64,000 nt of DNA from Undibacterium parvum (GTDB taxonomy: Bacteria; Pseudomonadota; Gammaproteobacteria; Burkholderiales; Burkholderiaceae_D). This document shows, one piece after another, positions 19,483 through 29,003 of the stretch. Location of the stretch: positions 62,001 through 126,000 of the forward strand of contig NZ_CP034464.1 in NCBI RefSeq assembly GCF_003955735.1, written 5' to 3'. Positions within the stretch are counted from its first letter, which is position 1. Each line of letters starts with the position of its first letter. The position numbers and the translations under genes are program-made. The notes below the pieces were generated by a model that ran no database searches, was not told the DNA's origin, and worked only from the letters and a program-made list of their open reading frames with translations.

Positions 19483-19657
19483 CAAAATTTCCTTGAAATA
19501 ATGTTCTTATCGATGTCAATTTACGACCAATGCTACTTTTTTAAAATCAGTCTAAAACACTATTTTTTAGAGAAGTAAATTCCACTTAATACAAAGAAAA
19601 TCTACTCCTCAACAATGAATGTAAACGCATATTCAAGGTTGCTAGCGAGGCCTAAAA

Positions 19658-21370
19658 TCAGAACTCCTCCCAATTAGTCGCGGCCTCGCTTGAGGCCGTT
19701 TTATTTTTTCTCATGCCGACCTTGAAATTTTCTGTCGTTGGCGCCTTCAAGGCTATTTTGCGTTGTACAGCCGAAATAGCTGGCTCTCGTCTTTGAGACT
19801 TGCCGTTTCCGCTATGCCTGAGCACATTTGAAAGTTTAAATACGCTGACAGCGGTTGCCAATTCGTATGCTTGCTCCTCCATACTTTCGGCAGCAGCAGC
19901 AGCCTGTTCCACTAATGCGGCATTTTGCTGGGTCATCTCGTCCATTTGTGTAATCGCTAAATTGACTTGTTCAATACCAGCACTTTGCTCTTGGCTTGCG
20001 GCAGAAATTTCACTCATGATGTCAGCAACATGCTGAACGCTTGTGACAATCTCATCCATTGTTTTACCAGCATCATCTACCAATCGACTACCTTGATCGA
20101 CCTTATCTACGGAATCTCCAATAAGGATTTTTATCTCTTTAGCCGCGCCAGCACTGCGCTGAGCAAGATTACGGACCTCTGCAGCAACTACCGCGAATCC
20201 TCGCCCCTGCTCTCCCGCACGCGCAGCCTCAACGGCAGCATTTAGAGCTAATATATTAGTCTGAAAAGCGATACCATCAATGACACTAATAATATCAACA
20301 ATCTTGCGTGAGCTTTCTTTAATCGAAGCCATAGTATCCACAACCTGCCCAACTACAGCACCGCCTTTGACTGCAACACTGGTTGCCGAAACGACTAACT
20401 GATTAGCTTGTCTCGCATTATCGGCATTTTGCTTCACGGTTGACGTCAACTCTTCCATCGAGCTAGCCGTTTCCTCCAAAGAACTGGCTTGTGACTCTGT
20501 TCTACTAGAAAGATCAGAATTACCAGATGCGATTTCTTTTGATGCAACAGCAATTGCGTCAGTCCCTGTTCGAACTTTACCTACTGTATCAGCCAAACTC
20601 CCATTCATTTCCTTTAGTGCATTTAACAACAACGACACCTCATCTCGTCCAGTAACAATCACTTCTGCGGATAAATCACCGCTTGCAACTTTTTCAGCAA
20701 CTTCAAGTGCGCCATGCAAAGGAATGGTAATACTTCGAGTTATAATCCATGCAAAAAAAACACCAATAAGCGATGCTATAAACAGTACGCTAAACAACAA
20801 ATAATTCACCCTCGCGCTAGATGCGCTTGAGTCGTCAAAAACTTGTTTTGACATACTCTCTTGAAAACTCACTAGTTTATTTATTTCTTGAATTGATTTT
20901 GAACTCAAAGGGTCAATTACGCTGGAGATAATTTTCACAGCACCTTCGCCATTAAAGGCCAATGCCTGACCAATCGCATCTTTTAATGGCTTTTCTATTT
21001 CCTTATCGATTCTTGAAACCTCAGCTAGAATTTTCTTTTCATCATCAACAAGTCCTAGCTCAGAAATTTTATTTTTCGCATCATCGTATAACTTGCGCTG
21101 CGCTTTAACTCGCCCATCTTCTTTTTGCATTTCAGCAACATCGGTTTGCAAACCAATATTTCTCATTGCAATACCGCCTTCGAATAACGCACTTTTCATG
21201 GCATTCGCCAATGCTTGTTTCTGACTCGCTGTATTCAATCCCTCAATCATGGCATTTCTGCTATTGGATGCGAATATATTTACTAAGACAACAGTAAGGA
21301 TAAGCCCAGCAAGTATCACACCAAAGCCAACACCTAAACGAGCGCCGATACGAAAATGACGTAAATTCAC
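19658..21370 (-). CDS. Methyl-accepting chemotaxis protein with CheR-tethering tail
   Basis: 570 residues from GTG 21370, preceded by GAGG at good spacing; an in-frame TTG at 21397 would add nine residues. Order: membrane span 1 (about 12-32), a periplasmic four-helix-bundle sensor (to about 180), span 2 (about 187-209), HAMP, and the cytoplasmic signalling rod with the conserved tip [20 protein letters not shown]. The C-terminus is ATNWEEF. The ligand is not predictable. It is the only receptor gene in the cluster. Confidence 0.93.
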   Translation of the reverse strand: MNLRHFRIGARLGVGFGVILAGLILTVVLVNIFASNSRNAMIEGLNTASQKQALANAMKSALFEGGIAMRNIGLQTDVAEMQKEDGRVKAQRKLYDDAKNKISELGLVDDEKKILAEVSRIDKEIEKPLKDAIGQALAFNGEGAVKIISSVIDPLSSKSIQEINKLVSFQESMSKQVFDDSSASSARVNYLLFSVLFIASLIGVFFAWIITRSITIPLHGALEVAEKVASGDLSAEVIVTGRDEVSLLLNALKEMNGSLADTVGKVRTGTDAIAVASKEIASGNSDLSSRTESQASSLEETASSMEELTSTVKQNADNARQANQLVVSATSVAVKGGAVVGQVVDTMASIKESSRKIVDIISVIDGIAFQTNILALNAAVEAARAGEQGRGFAVVAAEVRNLAQRSAGAAKEIKILIGDSVDKVDQGSRLVDDAGKTMDEIVTSVQHVADIMSEISAASQEQSAGIEQVNLAITQMDEMTQQNAALVEQAAAAAESMEEQAYELATAVSVFKLSNVLRHSGNGKSQRREPAISAVQRKIALKAPTTENFKVGMRKNKTASSEAATNWEEF

Positions 21371-21444
21371 TTTGCTTGCCTCTTTAATTTCGAACAAAAA
21401 AAACTATTTTGTTGCCATGTGAATGGCCGTATGCAAAAACCCAC

Positions 21445-21957
21445 TTAAACTACCTGATCCACTAAACCCATCTCAGCACTAGACATTAATTTAACGATGT
21501 CAACCAAGATCAACATTCGCTCTTCTAGCGTTCCGAGTCCGATCAAAAAATCACCGCTAAAAGTTGTTCCCATTTCTGGTGCTGGCCTTACTTGCTCAGG
21601 CAAAAGCGTCATCACATCAGAAACACTATCCACAACCATACCAACGATGCGCCCCTCGATGTTTAAAATAATCACTACAGTAAACTGATCATACGTGGGG
21701 TTACCGAGGTTGAATTTGATTCGCATATCAACAATTGGAACGATAATCCCTCGTAAGTTAATCACACCTTTTAAAAAATCTGGCGCATTTGCGATTCTAG
21801 TTACAGCTTCATAACCTCTAATTTCCTGAACCTTCAGAATATCTATCCCATATTCTTCTTGCCCTAAGGTAAAAGCCAAAAATTCTTGGAGCGCTAGATC
21901 AGTTCGCTCTCTCTCAGTCTGTGATGAATTACTAGAAACTTCCATAGTTTGTGCCAT
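21445..21957 (-). CDS. cheW: Chemotaxis coupling protein CheW
   Basis: 170 residues. The SH3-like fold starts at [20 protein letters not shown] and contains the conserved [13 protein letters not shown] that contacts receptor and CheA. It links receptor to kinase in signalling arrays. A GGAG is visible just before the ATG. It sits between cheA (35 bp upstream) and the receptor gene. Confidence 0.95.
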   Translation of the reverse strand: MAQTMEVSSNSSQTERERTDLALQEFLAFTLGQEEYGIDILKVQEIRGYEAVTRIANAPDFLKGVINLRGIIVPIVDMRIKFNLGNPTYDQFTVVIILNIEGRIVGMVVDSVSDVMTLLPEQVRPAPEMGTTFSGDFLIGLGTLEERMLILVDIVKLMSSAEMGLVDQVV

Positions 21958-21992
21958 TTTTTTCTCCTATTATTTAACTATCCGAACACAAT

Positions 21993-24041
21993 TTATCGAG
22001 CGGATCGCAGTAATGCTGCCACATCCAAAATTAACGAAACACCACCATCGCCCAAAATCGTTGCGCCAGAAATCCCAGGCACCTTGCGATAGTTTGATTC
22101 AATGTTTTTCACGACAACTTGTTGCTGTCCGACTAGGTCATCAACTAACAATGCGGCTTTCTTGCCATCAACCTCGACAATAACAGCAATCCCTTCAGAT
22201 GGATTTGAGAATTTTGGGATAATATTAAAACTCTCAAATAAAGCAATCAACGGTAAATATTCCTCCCTAACCTTGATAACACGTCCCTTTCCATTGATTT
22301 CTTTAACATCCACCGCGGCCGGTTGCAAGGATTCCATGACGAATCCCAGAGGTAAAATGTAAATTTCATCGCCAACTCTTATAGACATACCATCGAGAAT
22401 CGCAAGCGTTAATGGAAGAGATATAGTAATCGTCGTTCCAAACCCTTTTGCCGAGCGGATATCCACAGTCCCGCCCATCGCACTTATATTTCGCTTGACA
22501 ACATCCATGCCAACGCCACGTCCAGAAACATCTGTAACTTCATCTGCAGTAGAAAAACCCGGTGCGAAAATCAATTGCCAAACATCACTATCGGGCATTG
22601 CATCATAAACTGGCAAACCACTTTGTCTGGCTTTAGTGAGAATTTTATCTCTATGCAATCCACCGCCATCGTCACTTACTTCGATAACAATGTTTCCACC
22701 TTGGTGAACCGCCGAAAGCGATAATTTCCCAGAGGCATTTTTTCCTGAGGCAGTCCGTATCTCGGGAACCTCTATCCCATGATCAATACTATTTCGCACC
22801 AAATGTGTTAATGGATCCACAATTCGCTCGATTAAACCTTTATCAAGCTCGGTTGAGGCTCCGTAGGTAATAAACTCAACTCGCTTACCTAGCTTGGTGG
22901 CCAGGTCTCTTACCATTCTAGGAAAGCGTGAAAATACATAATCCATAGGCATCATACGAATGGACATCACGGCTTCTTGTAAATCCCTAGTATTTCTAGT
23001 TAAGTGTGCAATAGTACTTAACAATCTCTCATTTAAAAGTGGGTCTAAATCTTGCGTTCTTTGCTCTAACATCGCTTGAGTGATAACTAGTTCGCCAATT
23101 AAATTTACTATTTGGTCTACTTTTTCGATTCCGACCCGAATTGTGGACGACTCATGAGAAGCTGGATGTTTTTCAGTCTCTTTCTTGGGCTGTTGTTTTT
23201 GATCTGAAGAGGCCCCGTGATGATTCAATAATGACTGAGAAATTTCAATATCACTGTCGAATTTAGTCGCATGAACCACATTCGGTGAAAACATAGGGTC
23301 CATTGGCTCAAAAAAGCCATAACCCAACTCATCCTCTGAAAGACTTTCAGTTCCTGCACTTGGAGTTAATGGCGTAATGCTTATTTTTAAATCATTTGGA
23401 TCTAAAATGAATGAGCAAATTGCAACAATATCATCTTCCGTCCCACTGCTTTCCAAGTTCAAAACACTAACACCGCTACCGTTTACCTGTTTGCTAATTG
23501 ATCCTAGCAAACCCAATTCAGACACAATTGCTTCAGTTTCATTTGAAGATAACTTAGGCAGCTCAATGACAAAAAGATGAGTGTAGTTTGCTGGCGCCAA
23601 GATTTTTTTCTCTGCCTGAATAAAATTTTCAGTCGGCATTGCAGGCGAGATATCTTCTTGAGACAACGACTGCAATAACATTCTTACATCAGCCACCGCA
23701 TCTTGATCCACCGAGGTTCCTAAACGATGTCCATCCAACTGCATTTTTAGTACGTCCTTAGCAGCCAAAAAAGCTTCGACATGCTCGGAGGTTAAAGTCA
23801 TTTCGCCTTTTCGAATTTTATCTAAAAGGGACTCCAAAACATGTGTCACTTCGGCCATATCTACAATGCCGAACGTAGACGCACCTCCCTTGATGGAGTG
23901 CGCAGCACGGAAAATTGCGTTCAAATCCTCTGGGTCTGGCGAGGAAATATCTACAGCCAGCAGCAACTTTTCTTTCTCGGCGAGAAGTTCTTCTGCCTCG
24001 TCAAAAAATACCTGGAAAAATTGACTCATGTCAATTGCCAT
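21993..24041 (-). CDS. cheA: Chemotaxis histidine kinase CheA
   Basis: About 682 residues. The start is probably ATG 24041, six bases after GGAG, rather than ATG 24044. P1 (HPt) has the phospho-acceptor His in FRAAHSIKGG (residue 48). P2 is recognisable near 155-225 (TEDDIVAICSFIL), then P3 dimerisation (about 300-360), P4 ATPase with HLVRNSIDHGIE, DDGGGL and GRGVGMDVV, and the C-terminal CheW-like P5. It phosphorylates CheY and CheB. There is no fused receiver domain. Confidence 0.96.
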   Translation of the reverse strand: MAIDMSQFFQVFFDEAEELLAEKEKLLLAVDISSPDPEDLNAIFRAAHSIKGGASTFGIVDMAEVTHVLESLLDKIRKGEMTLTSEHVEAFLAAKDVLKMQLDGHRLGTSVDQDAVADVRMLLQSLSQEDISPAMPTENFIQAEKKILAPANYTHLFVIELPKLSSNETEAIVSELGLLGSISKQVNGSGVSVLNLESSGTEDDIVAICSFILDPNDLKISITPLTPSAGTESLSEDELGYGFFEPMDPMFSPNVVHATKFDSDIEISQSLLNHHGASSDQKQQPKKETEKHPASHESSTIRVGIEKVDQIVNLIGELVITQAMLEQRTQDLDPLLNERLLSTIAHLTRNTRDLQEAVMSIRMMPMDYVFSRFPRMVRDLATKLGKRVEFITYGASTELDKGLIERIVDPLTHLVRNSIDHGIEVPEIRTASGKNASGKLSLSAVHQGGNIVIEVSDDGGGLHRDKILTKARQSGLPVYDAMPDSDVWQLIFAPGFSTADEVTDVSGRGVGMDVVKRNISAMGGTVDIRSAKGFGTTITISLPLTLAILDGMSIRVGDEIYILPLGFVMESLQPAAVDVKEINGKGRVIKVREEYLPLIALFESFNIIPKFSNPSEGIAVIVEVDGKKAALLVDDLVGQQQVVVKNIESNYRKVPGISGATILGDGGVSLILDVAALLRSAR

Positions 24042-24090
24042 CATCGCGCTCCATCATATAGTCGTCAGTGCTTGGATTATCTACTTTTCA

Positions 24091-24456
24091 TCAGCCAATT
24101 ACTTTTTTTACGACTTCCGTCAATTTTTGTGGATCAAATGGTTTTACCAACCACCCATTTGCCCCTGCAGCACGCCCCTTATTTTTCATGTCATCACTCG
24201 ATTCTGTGGTTAACATCAAAATAGGAACTTTTTGATAGGTAGCTAATGCACGCAATGACTTAATCAAAGTAAGGCCATCCATACGGGGCATGTTTTGATC
24301 TGTCAAAACAAGATCAAACACTTGATTTTTTGCTTTTTCCAAACCGTCCTGTCCGTCTACTGCTTCGACCACCTGATAACCTGCTGCTTTTAAACTAAAG
24401 GCTACCATCTGTCTCAACGAGCCAGAATCATCCACCGCTAAAATTGTCTTGGACAT
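24091..24456 (-). CDS. CheY-like single-domain response regulator (second copy)
   Basis: 121 residues from ATG 24456 (MSKTILAVDDSGSLRQM), with GGAG five bases upstream. D9/D10, phospho-acceptor D53 (LVLTDQNMPRMDG), T-T-E at the switch threonine and K103 (GWLVKPF) are present. Its sequence differs clearly from the CheY at 16366, so the two are not recent duplicates. A CheY paralogue next to cheA is common in Burkholderiales; it may act as a second output or as a phosphate sink. Confidence 0.92.
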   Translation of the reverse strand: MSKTILAVDDSGSLRQMVAFSLKAAGYQVVEAVDGQDGLEKAKNQVFDLVLTDQNMPRMDGLTLIKSLRALATYQKVPILMLTTESSDDMKNKGRAAGANGWLVKPFDPQKLTEVVKKVIG

Positions 24457-24504
24457 CATCACTCCATTATGCAAATTAAGGCAATACGCCCTCAAATATC
24501 AACT

Positions 24505-25053
24505 TTAAAACAGCTCAATATCACCACTATCTAAATGCTTTTGACTTACCGCTTTACGCAAAATACTTTTCAATTCGACACTTTGACTCTCCAGCGTGAC
24601 GGACATGTTCTTTAGTAAAACAGCAATTTCATCGACATCACCATCATGCGGAATTCCATCGCCGACTACCCCCAAGGAACTTAGGACTTCACGGAGACCG
24701 ACACTTCTCTGCAGGGTTCTAGATATTAATTGACTGGTCAAATCCTGGAACTGCAAGCTTGTGACTGCTGCATTGATATGGGAGGCTATTTCGCTTTGAA
24801 TTATTTTTAATCGATCAATACTCTGATCGGATGCACCACCGGAAGAAATGAGAACGTTGATCTCATCTTGCTGGCTAGATACCGCGGTATGCAAAGCCAA
24901 AAAACTTGCTCCAAGCTTCTCAATCGCCTCAGCCAAAAGAATAGTTGTTTGAACAAGGTCCGTCTCTAATTCGATCAAATGCTCATTTCCGTGGTCCGAA
25001 ACCCCAGCAAGTAACTGTTTAACTTGAGAACCTAACATTTTCTTTTTTGACAT
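24505..25053 (-). CDS. CheZ-like chemotaxis protein
   Basis: 182 residues from ATG 25053 (GGG nine bases upstream; upstream in-frame starts exist). It is predicted nearly all helical. LQFQDLTSQLI (D104, Q108) matches the CheZ catalytic segment QDFQDLTGQVI, where the Asp and Gln drive CheY-P dephosphorylation. The C-terminus SGDIELF takes the place of the CheY-binding tail of CheZ. It is shorter than E. coli CheZ (214) and otherwise weakly similar, and it lies between motB and cheY2 rather than after the last cheY. Phosphatase activity is inference. Confidence 0.65.
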   Translation of the reverse strand: MSKKKMLGSQVKQLLAGVSDHGNEHLIELETDLVQTTILLAEAIEKLGASFLALHTAVSSQQDEINVLISSGGASDQSIDRLKIIQSEIASHINAAVTSLQFQDLTSQLISRTLQRSVGLREVLSSLGVVGDGIPHDGDVDEIAVLLKNMSVTLESQSVELKSILRKAVSQKHLDSGDIELF

Positions 25054-25102
25054 CTTAAGCATCCCAATTTTCAGTTTGATGTTGCAGCTTGATACCAAAC
25101 AC

Positions 25103-26032
25103 TCAATCGCCAGCCTTATCTTTAGCGTTTATTGCAACATCGCCCGAATTCCCCACATCAATAGAACCACCATCTTGCGATGCAGATAGATCTGCTTTCT
25201 TATTCATAACAATAATGCTAATACGTCTATTTATGGGGTTTAATGGATCATTTTTATCAAATAAAACAGAAGAAGACAGGCCAACTACCCGCAATACTTT
25301 TGTCTCATCCATGCCGCCGTATATCAACTCTCGGCGAGATGCATTCGCACGGTCCGCCGACAACTCCCAATTACTATATCCTTTTTCACCACTGCCGTAC
25401 GGCGCTGCATCGGTATGCCCAGACAAACTTATTCGATTCGGTACATCGTTAAGTGTACGACCTATCTCATGCAAAATTTCTCTAGTGTAAGGTTGCAGAT
25501 CCGCTTTTGCAGACGCAAACATCGGACGATTTTGCTCATCAACCATTTGTATTCGCAGACCTTCAGTCGTAATATCCAACAGCAGCTGTTTTCTATATTG
25601 TTTCAAACTAGGACTTGAATCAATCGCCGCTTCAATTTTTTCCTTTAAAACCTTTAATCTTTCAGCATCAACTTTTGCTAACGCGGCTTCCGCAGCCTGC
25701 AAATTGTAGCTTTTCTTAGGAGACTCTACTTCGCCTTTTCTATTTTGTCCTTCTCGCAAACTCAAATCTTTACCGCCGCCTTTGATAATGCTCGAGCTAT
25801 CTCCACTCCCGTCACCACCAGCCATTGCAACTTTCAATGGGGTCTTAAAATACTCTGCAATTCCTTGCAAATTACCCTTTGCATCAGAACCAAGAAGCCA
25901 CATTAATAAAAAGAACGCCATCATCGCCGTCACAAAATCTGCGTAAGCAATTTTCCAAGCGCCCCCGTGATGACCGCCAGCAACCTTCTTTATACGCTTG
26001 ACGATAATAGGTCTGAGTTCTTCATTCGCCAT
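25103..26032 (-). CDS. motB: Flagellar motor stator protein MotB
   Basis: 309 residues. The single N-terminal membrane span carries the proton-accepting D32 (KIAYADFVTAMMAFFLLMWL). A plug/linker region follows, then the OmpA-like peptidoglycan-binding domain (about 150-275; ISLSGHTDAAPYG, LSADRANASRRELI, NRRISIIV). MotB anchors the stator to the wall. It begins 21 bp after motA. Confidence 0.95.
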   Translation of the reverse strand: MANEELRPIIVKRIKKVAGGHHGGAWKIAYADFVTAMMAFFLLMWLLGSDAKGNLQGIAEYFKTPLKVAMAGGDGSGDSSSIIKGGGKDLSLREGQNRKGEVESPKKSYNLQAAEAALAKVDAERLKVLKEKIEAAIDSSPSLKQYRKQLLLDITTEGLRIQMVDEQNRPMFASAKADLQPYTREILHEIGRTLNDVPNRISLSGHTDAAPYGSGEKGYSNWELSADRANASRRELIYGGMDETKVLRVVGLSSSVLFDKNDPLNPINRRISIIVMNKKADLSASQDGGSIDVGNSGDVAINAKDKAGD

Positions 26033-26053
26033 ATGAGTGTTTACGTCAAAACT

Positions 26054-26914
26054 TTATTTTGATTTAGATTGTTTAATATGCTCTTCTAACTCACTAAAAC
26101 TAGGCCTTTCGGTCGAATAGAGAACTTTACGCCCAAACTCAACCGCTAAGGCTGGGGCATACCCATTCAAACTAGCAAGTAAGGTTACTTTTACACACTG
26201 AAAAGTTTTTGATGACTCATCTAACTGCTGCTCCATTAATCCAGCTAGCGGACCGACAAAACCATATGCCAACAAAATACCTAAAAACGTTCCCACCAAG
26301 GCATGCGCAATTAATATACCCAATTCAGCTGGTGGAATACCCACAGACTCCATAGTATGCACAACCCCCATTACTGCTGCGACGATGCCAAAGGCTGGAA
26401 GGCCGTCCCCTAATTTAGCAATAAAATGTGAAGGCCCTGCAGCCTCATGATGATGAGTTTCCAACTCGTTATCCATCAAATTTTCTATTTGAAATGCGTC
26501 CATATTTCCAGAAACCATCAGTCGCAAATAATCACTAATAAACTCCATCATGTGATGGTCTGTGACGATTAAAGGATATTTGCTAAACAATGGACTCTCT
26601 TCGGGCTTTTCTATGTCCCCCTCAATAGACATTAAGCCTTCTTTACGTATTTTGGTTAACACGTCGAATAACATAGTCATCAGCTCCATATAAAGGGCCT
26701 TTGTATACTTAGAGCCTTTTAGCACTCCAGGCAAAGCTTTGAGCGAGGCTTTTAAGGTCTTACCAGTATTACCAACTAAAGATGCGCCGACCGCCGCTCC
26801 CCCTATCATTAATAATTCGAGTGGCTGGAACAAAACAGCAAGATGTCCGCCGGACATTACGAATCCGCCGAAAACAGATCCCATAACAACAATATAGCCA
26901 ACGATGACTAACAT
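26054..26914 (-). CDS. motA: Flagellar motor stator protein MotA
   Basis: 286 residues with four membrane spans: two near the N-terminus (about 1-55) and two in the C-terminal half (FGIVAAVMGVVHTM and GTFLGILLAYGFVGPL). The large cytoplasmic loop between spans 2 and 3 contacts the rotor. With MotB it forms the proton-driven stator. A 136-bp gap separates it from the methyltransferase gene upstream. Confidence 0.95.
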   Translation of the reverse strand: MLVIVGYIVVMGSVFGGFVMSGGHLAVLFQPLELLMIGGAAVGASLVGNTGKTLKASLKALPGVLKGSKYTKALYMELMTMLFDVLTKIRKEGLMSIEGDIEKPEESPLFSKYPLIVTDHHMMEFISDYLRLMVSGNMDAFQIENLMDNELETHHHEAAGPSHFIAKLGDGLPAFGIVAAVMGVVHTMESVGIPPAELGILIAHALVGTFLGILLAYGFVGPLAGLMEQQLDESSKTFQCVKVTLLASLNGYAPALAVEFGRKVLYSTERPSFSELEEHIKQSKSK

Positions 26915-27050
26915 GCCTAATACTCCTTAATGAATTTCGATTGCGAGCTATTTTTTGAGCATGGGCGTCAATTAATGAACGAGATAATCGACTGCATAAA
27001 GACTGAATGTTGCCTCTAATATTGCCCAAGGCATACACTTACATATTCCA

Positions 27051-27863
27051 TTATATGCGCCATACGTAGAGAAAAGGTTCTTTCTCGGCTATATTAATAC
27101 ACAAATCTGGCTCGACATCGGGAATTATGAATTCATAGCTCAATAACAAGGTGCCTGGCTTCATTTCTGCGATCGCCTTTACCCATAAGTTACTCATTGC
27201 CACCGGTGATAAATATGCAAACACGACGTCGTACTCACCAAAATTCGCACGCTCGTAATTGCCAAAAATAAATCGAACCGGTGAGCTAGCAAACCAAGCT
27301 CGGAAATAGCTAATAGCCCATGGCAAAGGTGCGATCTCAATGCCGACAAATGAAGATTCTTTGCGGACGGCCGACAATTTGAATAACAAGCCACCTAATC
27401 CGCTTCCTACATCAACAAATCGGAATTTACTATCCGGGGGTAGTAAATTAAGCACGGCTGGAAGCAAAGCCGAAGTCGAAGGAAAATAAGGGACTTGGGT
27501 TCGAAAAATAGACCAATAGATTAAAGTCAAAAAAACAAATCCACACAAATAATAAGTCGGCGAAATTTCAGCGATTAATAAAATGGGGACAAGAAGAGGA
27601 AACAAAAATTGAATTACGATCCACCACCAATCCAATTCCCACAAAAATGTTAAAAAGGCCGCGAACGCAGCCTGAAATACAACATAAAAAACAATCGATG
27701 GGGGACTATCTAGAGTGAAACGAAGAACTATGGACATCAAAAAACAAAGGAGCATTGAGGTCGACTGAATCAGTATCGCCAGAATTGAAGGCGAAAGCGA
27801 GTCAAGACCCAATTTAAGAGCACTATTTATGCGCTGAATAGTCAATCCTATCTTCAAAAGCAT
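27051..27863 (-). CDS. Membrane-bound SAM-dependent methyltransferase (FAM173-like), in the flagellar operon
   Basis: 270 residues. Four hydrophobic spans (about 27-49, 56-76, 82-99, 105-122) precede a compact class I methyltransferase domain. VPYFPST just before it, then RFVDVGSGLGGLLFKLS (SAM motif I, about 148-164) and YDVVFAYLSPVAMSNLWVK, resemble the FAM173/ATPSC-KMT lysine methyltransferases of membrane proteins. It lies 18 bp after flhC and before motA, so it is co-expressed with motility genes. The substrate is unknown; a membrane or motor protein is a guess. Confidence 0.7.
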   Translation of the reverse strand: MLLKIGLTIQRINSALKLGLDSLSPSILAILIQSTSMLLCFLMSIVLRFTLDSPPSIVFYVVFQAAFAAFLTFLWELDWWWIVIQFLFPLLVPILLIAEISPTYYLCGFVFLTLIYWSIFRTQVPYFPSTSALLPAVLNLLPPDSKFRFVDVGSGLGGLLFKLSAVRKESSFVGIEIAPLPWAISYFRAWFASSPVRFIFGNYERANFGEYDVVFAYLSPVAMSNLWVKAIAEMKPGTLLLSYEFIIPDVEPDLCINIAEKEPFLYVWRI

Positions 27864-27881
27864 TCCAGAAAAATATTCCCT

Positions 27882-28436
27882 TCATGCTACCATATCCAAT
27901 AAGGGTTCTACATCCCTAAGTTTTTTCGTCTTGCCTGCGCGAGAAGGAACATTGCAAAGCCCACAAGCATAATGGTCATGCAAATCCATAGAGTGCGCAA
28001 CAAATTGCCCGCCACACTTACTGCATTTTACAAACGAAAGCATTTTCCCATCAAAAAATCGAACCAGAGTCCATGCGCGTGTCATTGACAATATTGGCTC
28101 ATCGCCAGCAGCGACCGGGAATTGCTCTAAATACAAACGATACGCCTTAACCACAGCCTCGATACCAACAATACCAGCGTGCTCCTGCAAGTATTTGTGA
28201 ATATTCATAAATAAAGACGAATGTATATTTGGTTGCCAAGTAACAAACCAGTCAGTTGAAAATGGCAACATTCCCTTGGGCGGAGACACCCCTTTAAGCT
28301 CTTTATATATTTTCAAAAGCCGCTCACGCGACAGCGAAGTCTCGGACTCAAGCAACTGTAGACGAGCGCCCAAATTAACCAAATCTATCGCCAGTTGAAT
28401 GTCATGTGCTTCACTTACTACACTTTTGGTTGCCAT
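27882..28436 (-). CDS. flhC: Flagellar master regulator subunit FlhC
   Basis: 184 residues from ATG 28436 (MATKSVVSEAHDIQLAIDLV), preceded by GGTGG. The C-terminal zinc site is intact: CSKC and CGLC near 137-156. FlhC joins FlhD in the FlhD4C2 activator of class II flagellar genes. It is 41 bp downstream of flhD. Confidence 0.95.
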   Translation of the reverse strand: MATKSVVSEAHDIQLAIDLVNLGARLQLLESETSLSRERLLKIYKELKGVSPPKGMLPFSTDWFVTWQPNIHSSLFMNIHKYLQEHAGIVGIEAVVKAYRLYLEQFPVAAGDEPILSMTRAWTLVRFFDGKMLSFVKCSKCGGQFVAHSMDLHDHYACGLCNVPSRAGKTKKLRDVEPLLDMVA

Positions 28437-28477
28437 GCTGCCACCCATTTTCAATTTTAAAAACAAAAGAGATTTAC

Positions 28478-28795
28478 TTAATTAATCTCTTCAACTGCCT
28501 GCCCAGCCATTAAGATCGCAGCATGAGAGTGAGCCAGTGAACGTTCTTTATTGTAATTGGTCAACATGCATAAAATTGCGCTATCTTCGAAGCGGAACCT
28601 TGCAAGCATCATATTCGAGCCAGCCAATTTTAGAATCTGAGAGTTATTTAAACCCTCTATCAGATCAGCAATTTCCTTACCAATACCAAGGCGGAATATG
28701 GCGGTAGGCTTATCGGCACGAATCATCTGCTGGGCCAACATTAGATAGCTTAAGTTAGCGTCGCGAATTTCAGCCATTATATCGTTCGGTGTCAT
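28478..28795 (-). CDS. flhD: Flagellar master regulator subunit FlhD
   Basis: 105 residues, the usual length. It begins MTPNDIMAEIRDANLSYLML and contains the conserved dimer segment AQQMIRADKPTAIFRLGI. A GGGGGTAGGAC stretch before the ATG is a strong ribosome site. As the first gene of the cluster it is controlled by the 585-bp region upstream (28796-29380), which holds the palindromes and FliA-like boxes listed below. Confidence 0.95.
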   Translation of the reverse strand: MTPNDIMAEIRDANLSYLMLAQQMIRADKPTAIFRLGIGKEIADLIEGLNNSQILKLAGSNMMLARFRFEDSAILCMLTNYNKERSLAHSHAAILMAGQAVEEIN

Positions 28796-28919
28796 GTCCT
28801 ACCCCCATCGTGTTTAACCTGGCCAAACTTCATTGCCAGTGAGATACATTGTGAGACTAAGGAAAATACCGGTGTATAGGTGAAACTCTAAGAATGTTTT
28901 CAAAAAACGGAAATCGCCC

Positions 28920-28936
28920 GTAGGAATTATTCCTAC
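28920..28936. promoter_or_regulatory. Palindrome upstream of flhD, candidate NarL/RcsB-type operator
   Basis: GTAGGAAT-T-ATTCCTAC is a perfect 8-bp-arm palindrome 125 bp before the flhD ATG. On the minus strand it is followed 17 nt later by TTGAAA and, 18-19 nt further, by CTATACA, a possible sigma-70 promoter. The core resembles the RcsAB box, which controls flhDC in enterobacteria. Confidence 0.45.
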
Positions 28937-29003
28937 AAGCAAATATTAACATCTACAAAAATTAAATTCGTAGAAATTTGATGCATTTACAAAACAAGAA
29001 AAA

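Noticed and set aside
26915..27050. FliA promoter directly before motA
   Set aside because: A GTCGATTA is present on the minus strand but the -35 position shows no TAAAG, so the match is too weak.
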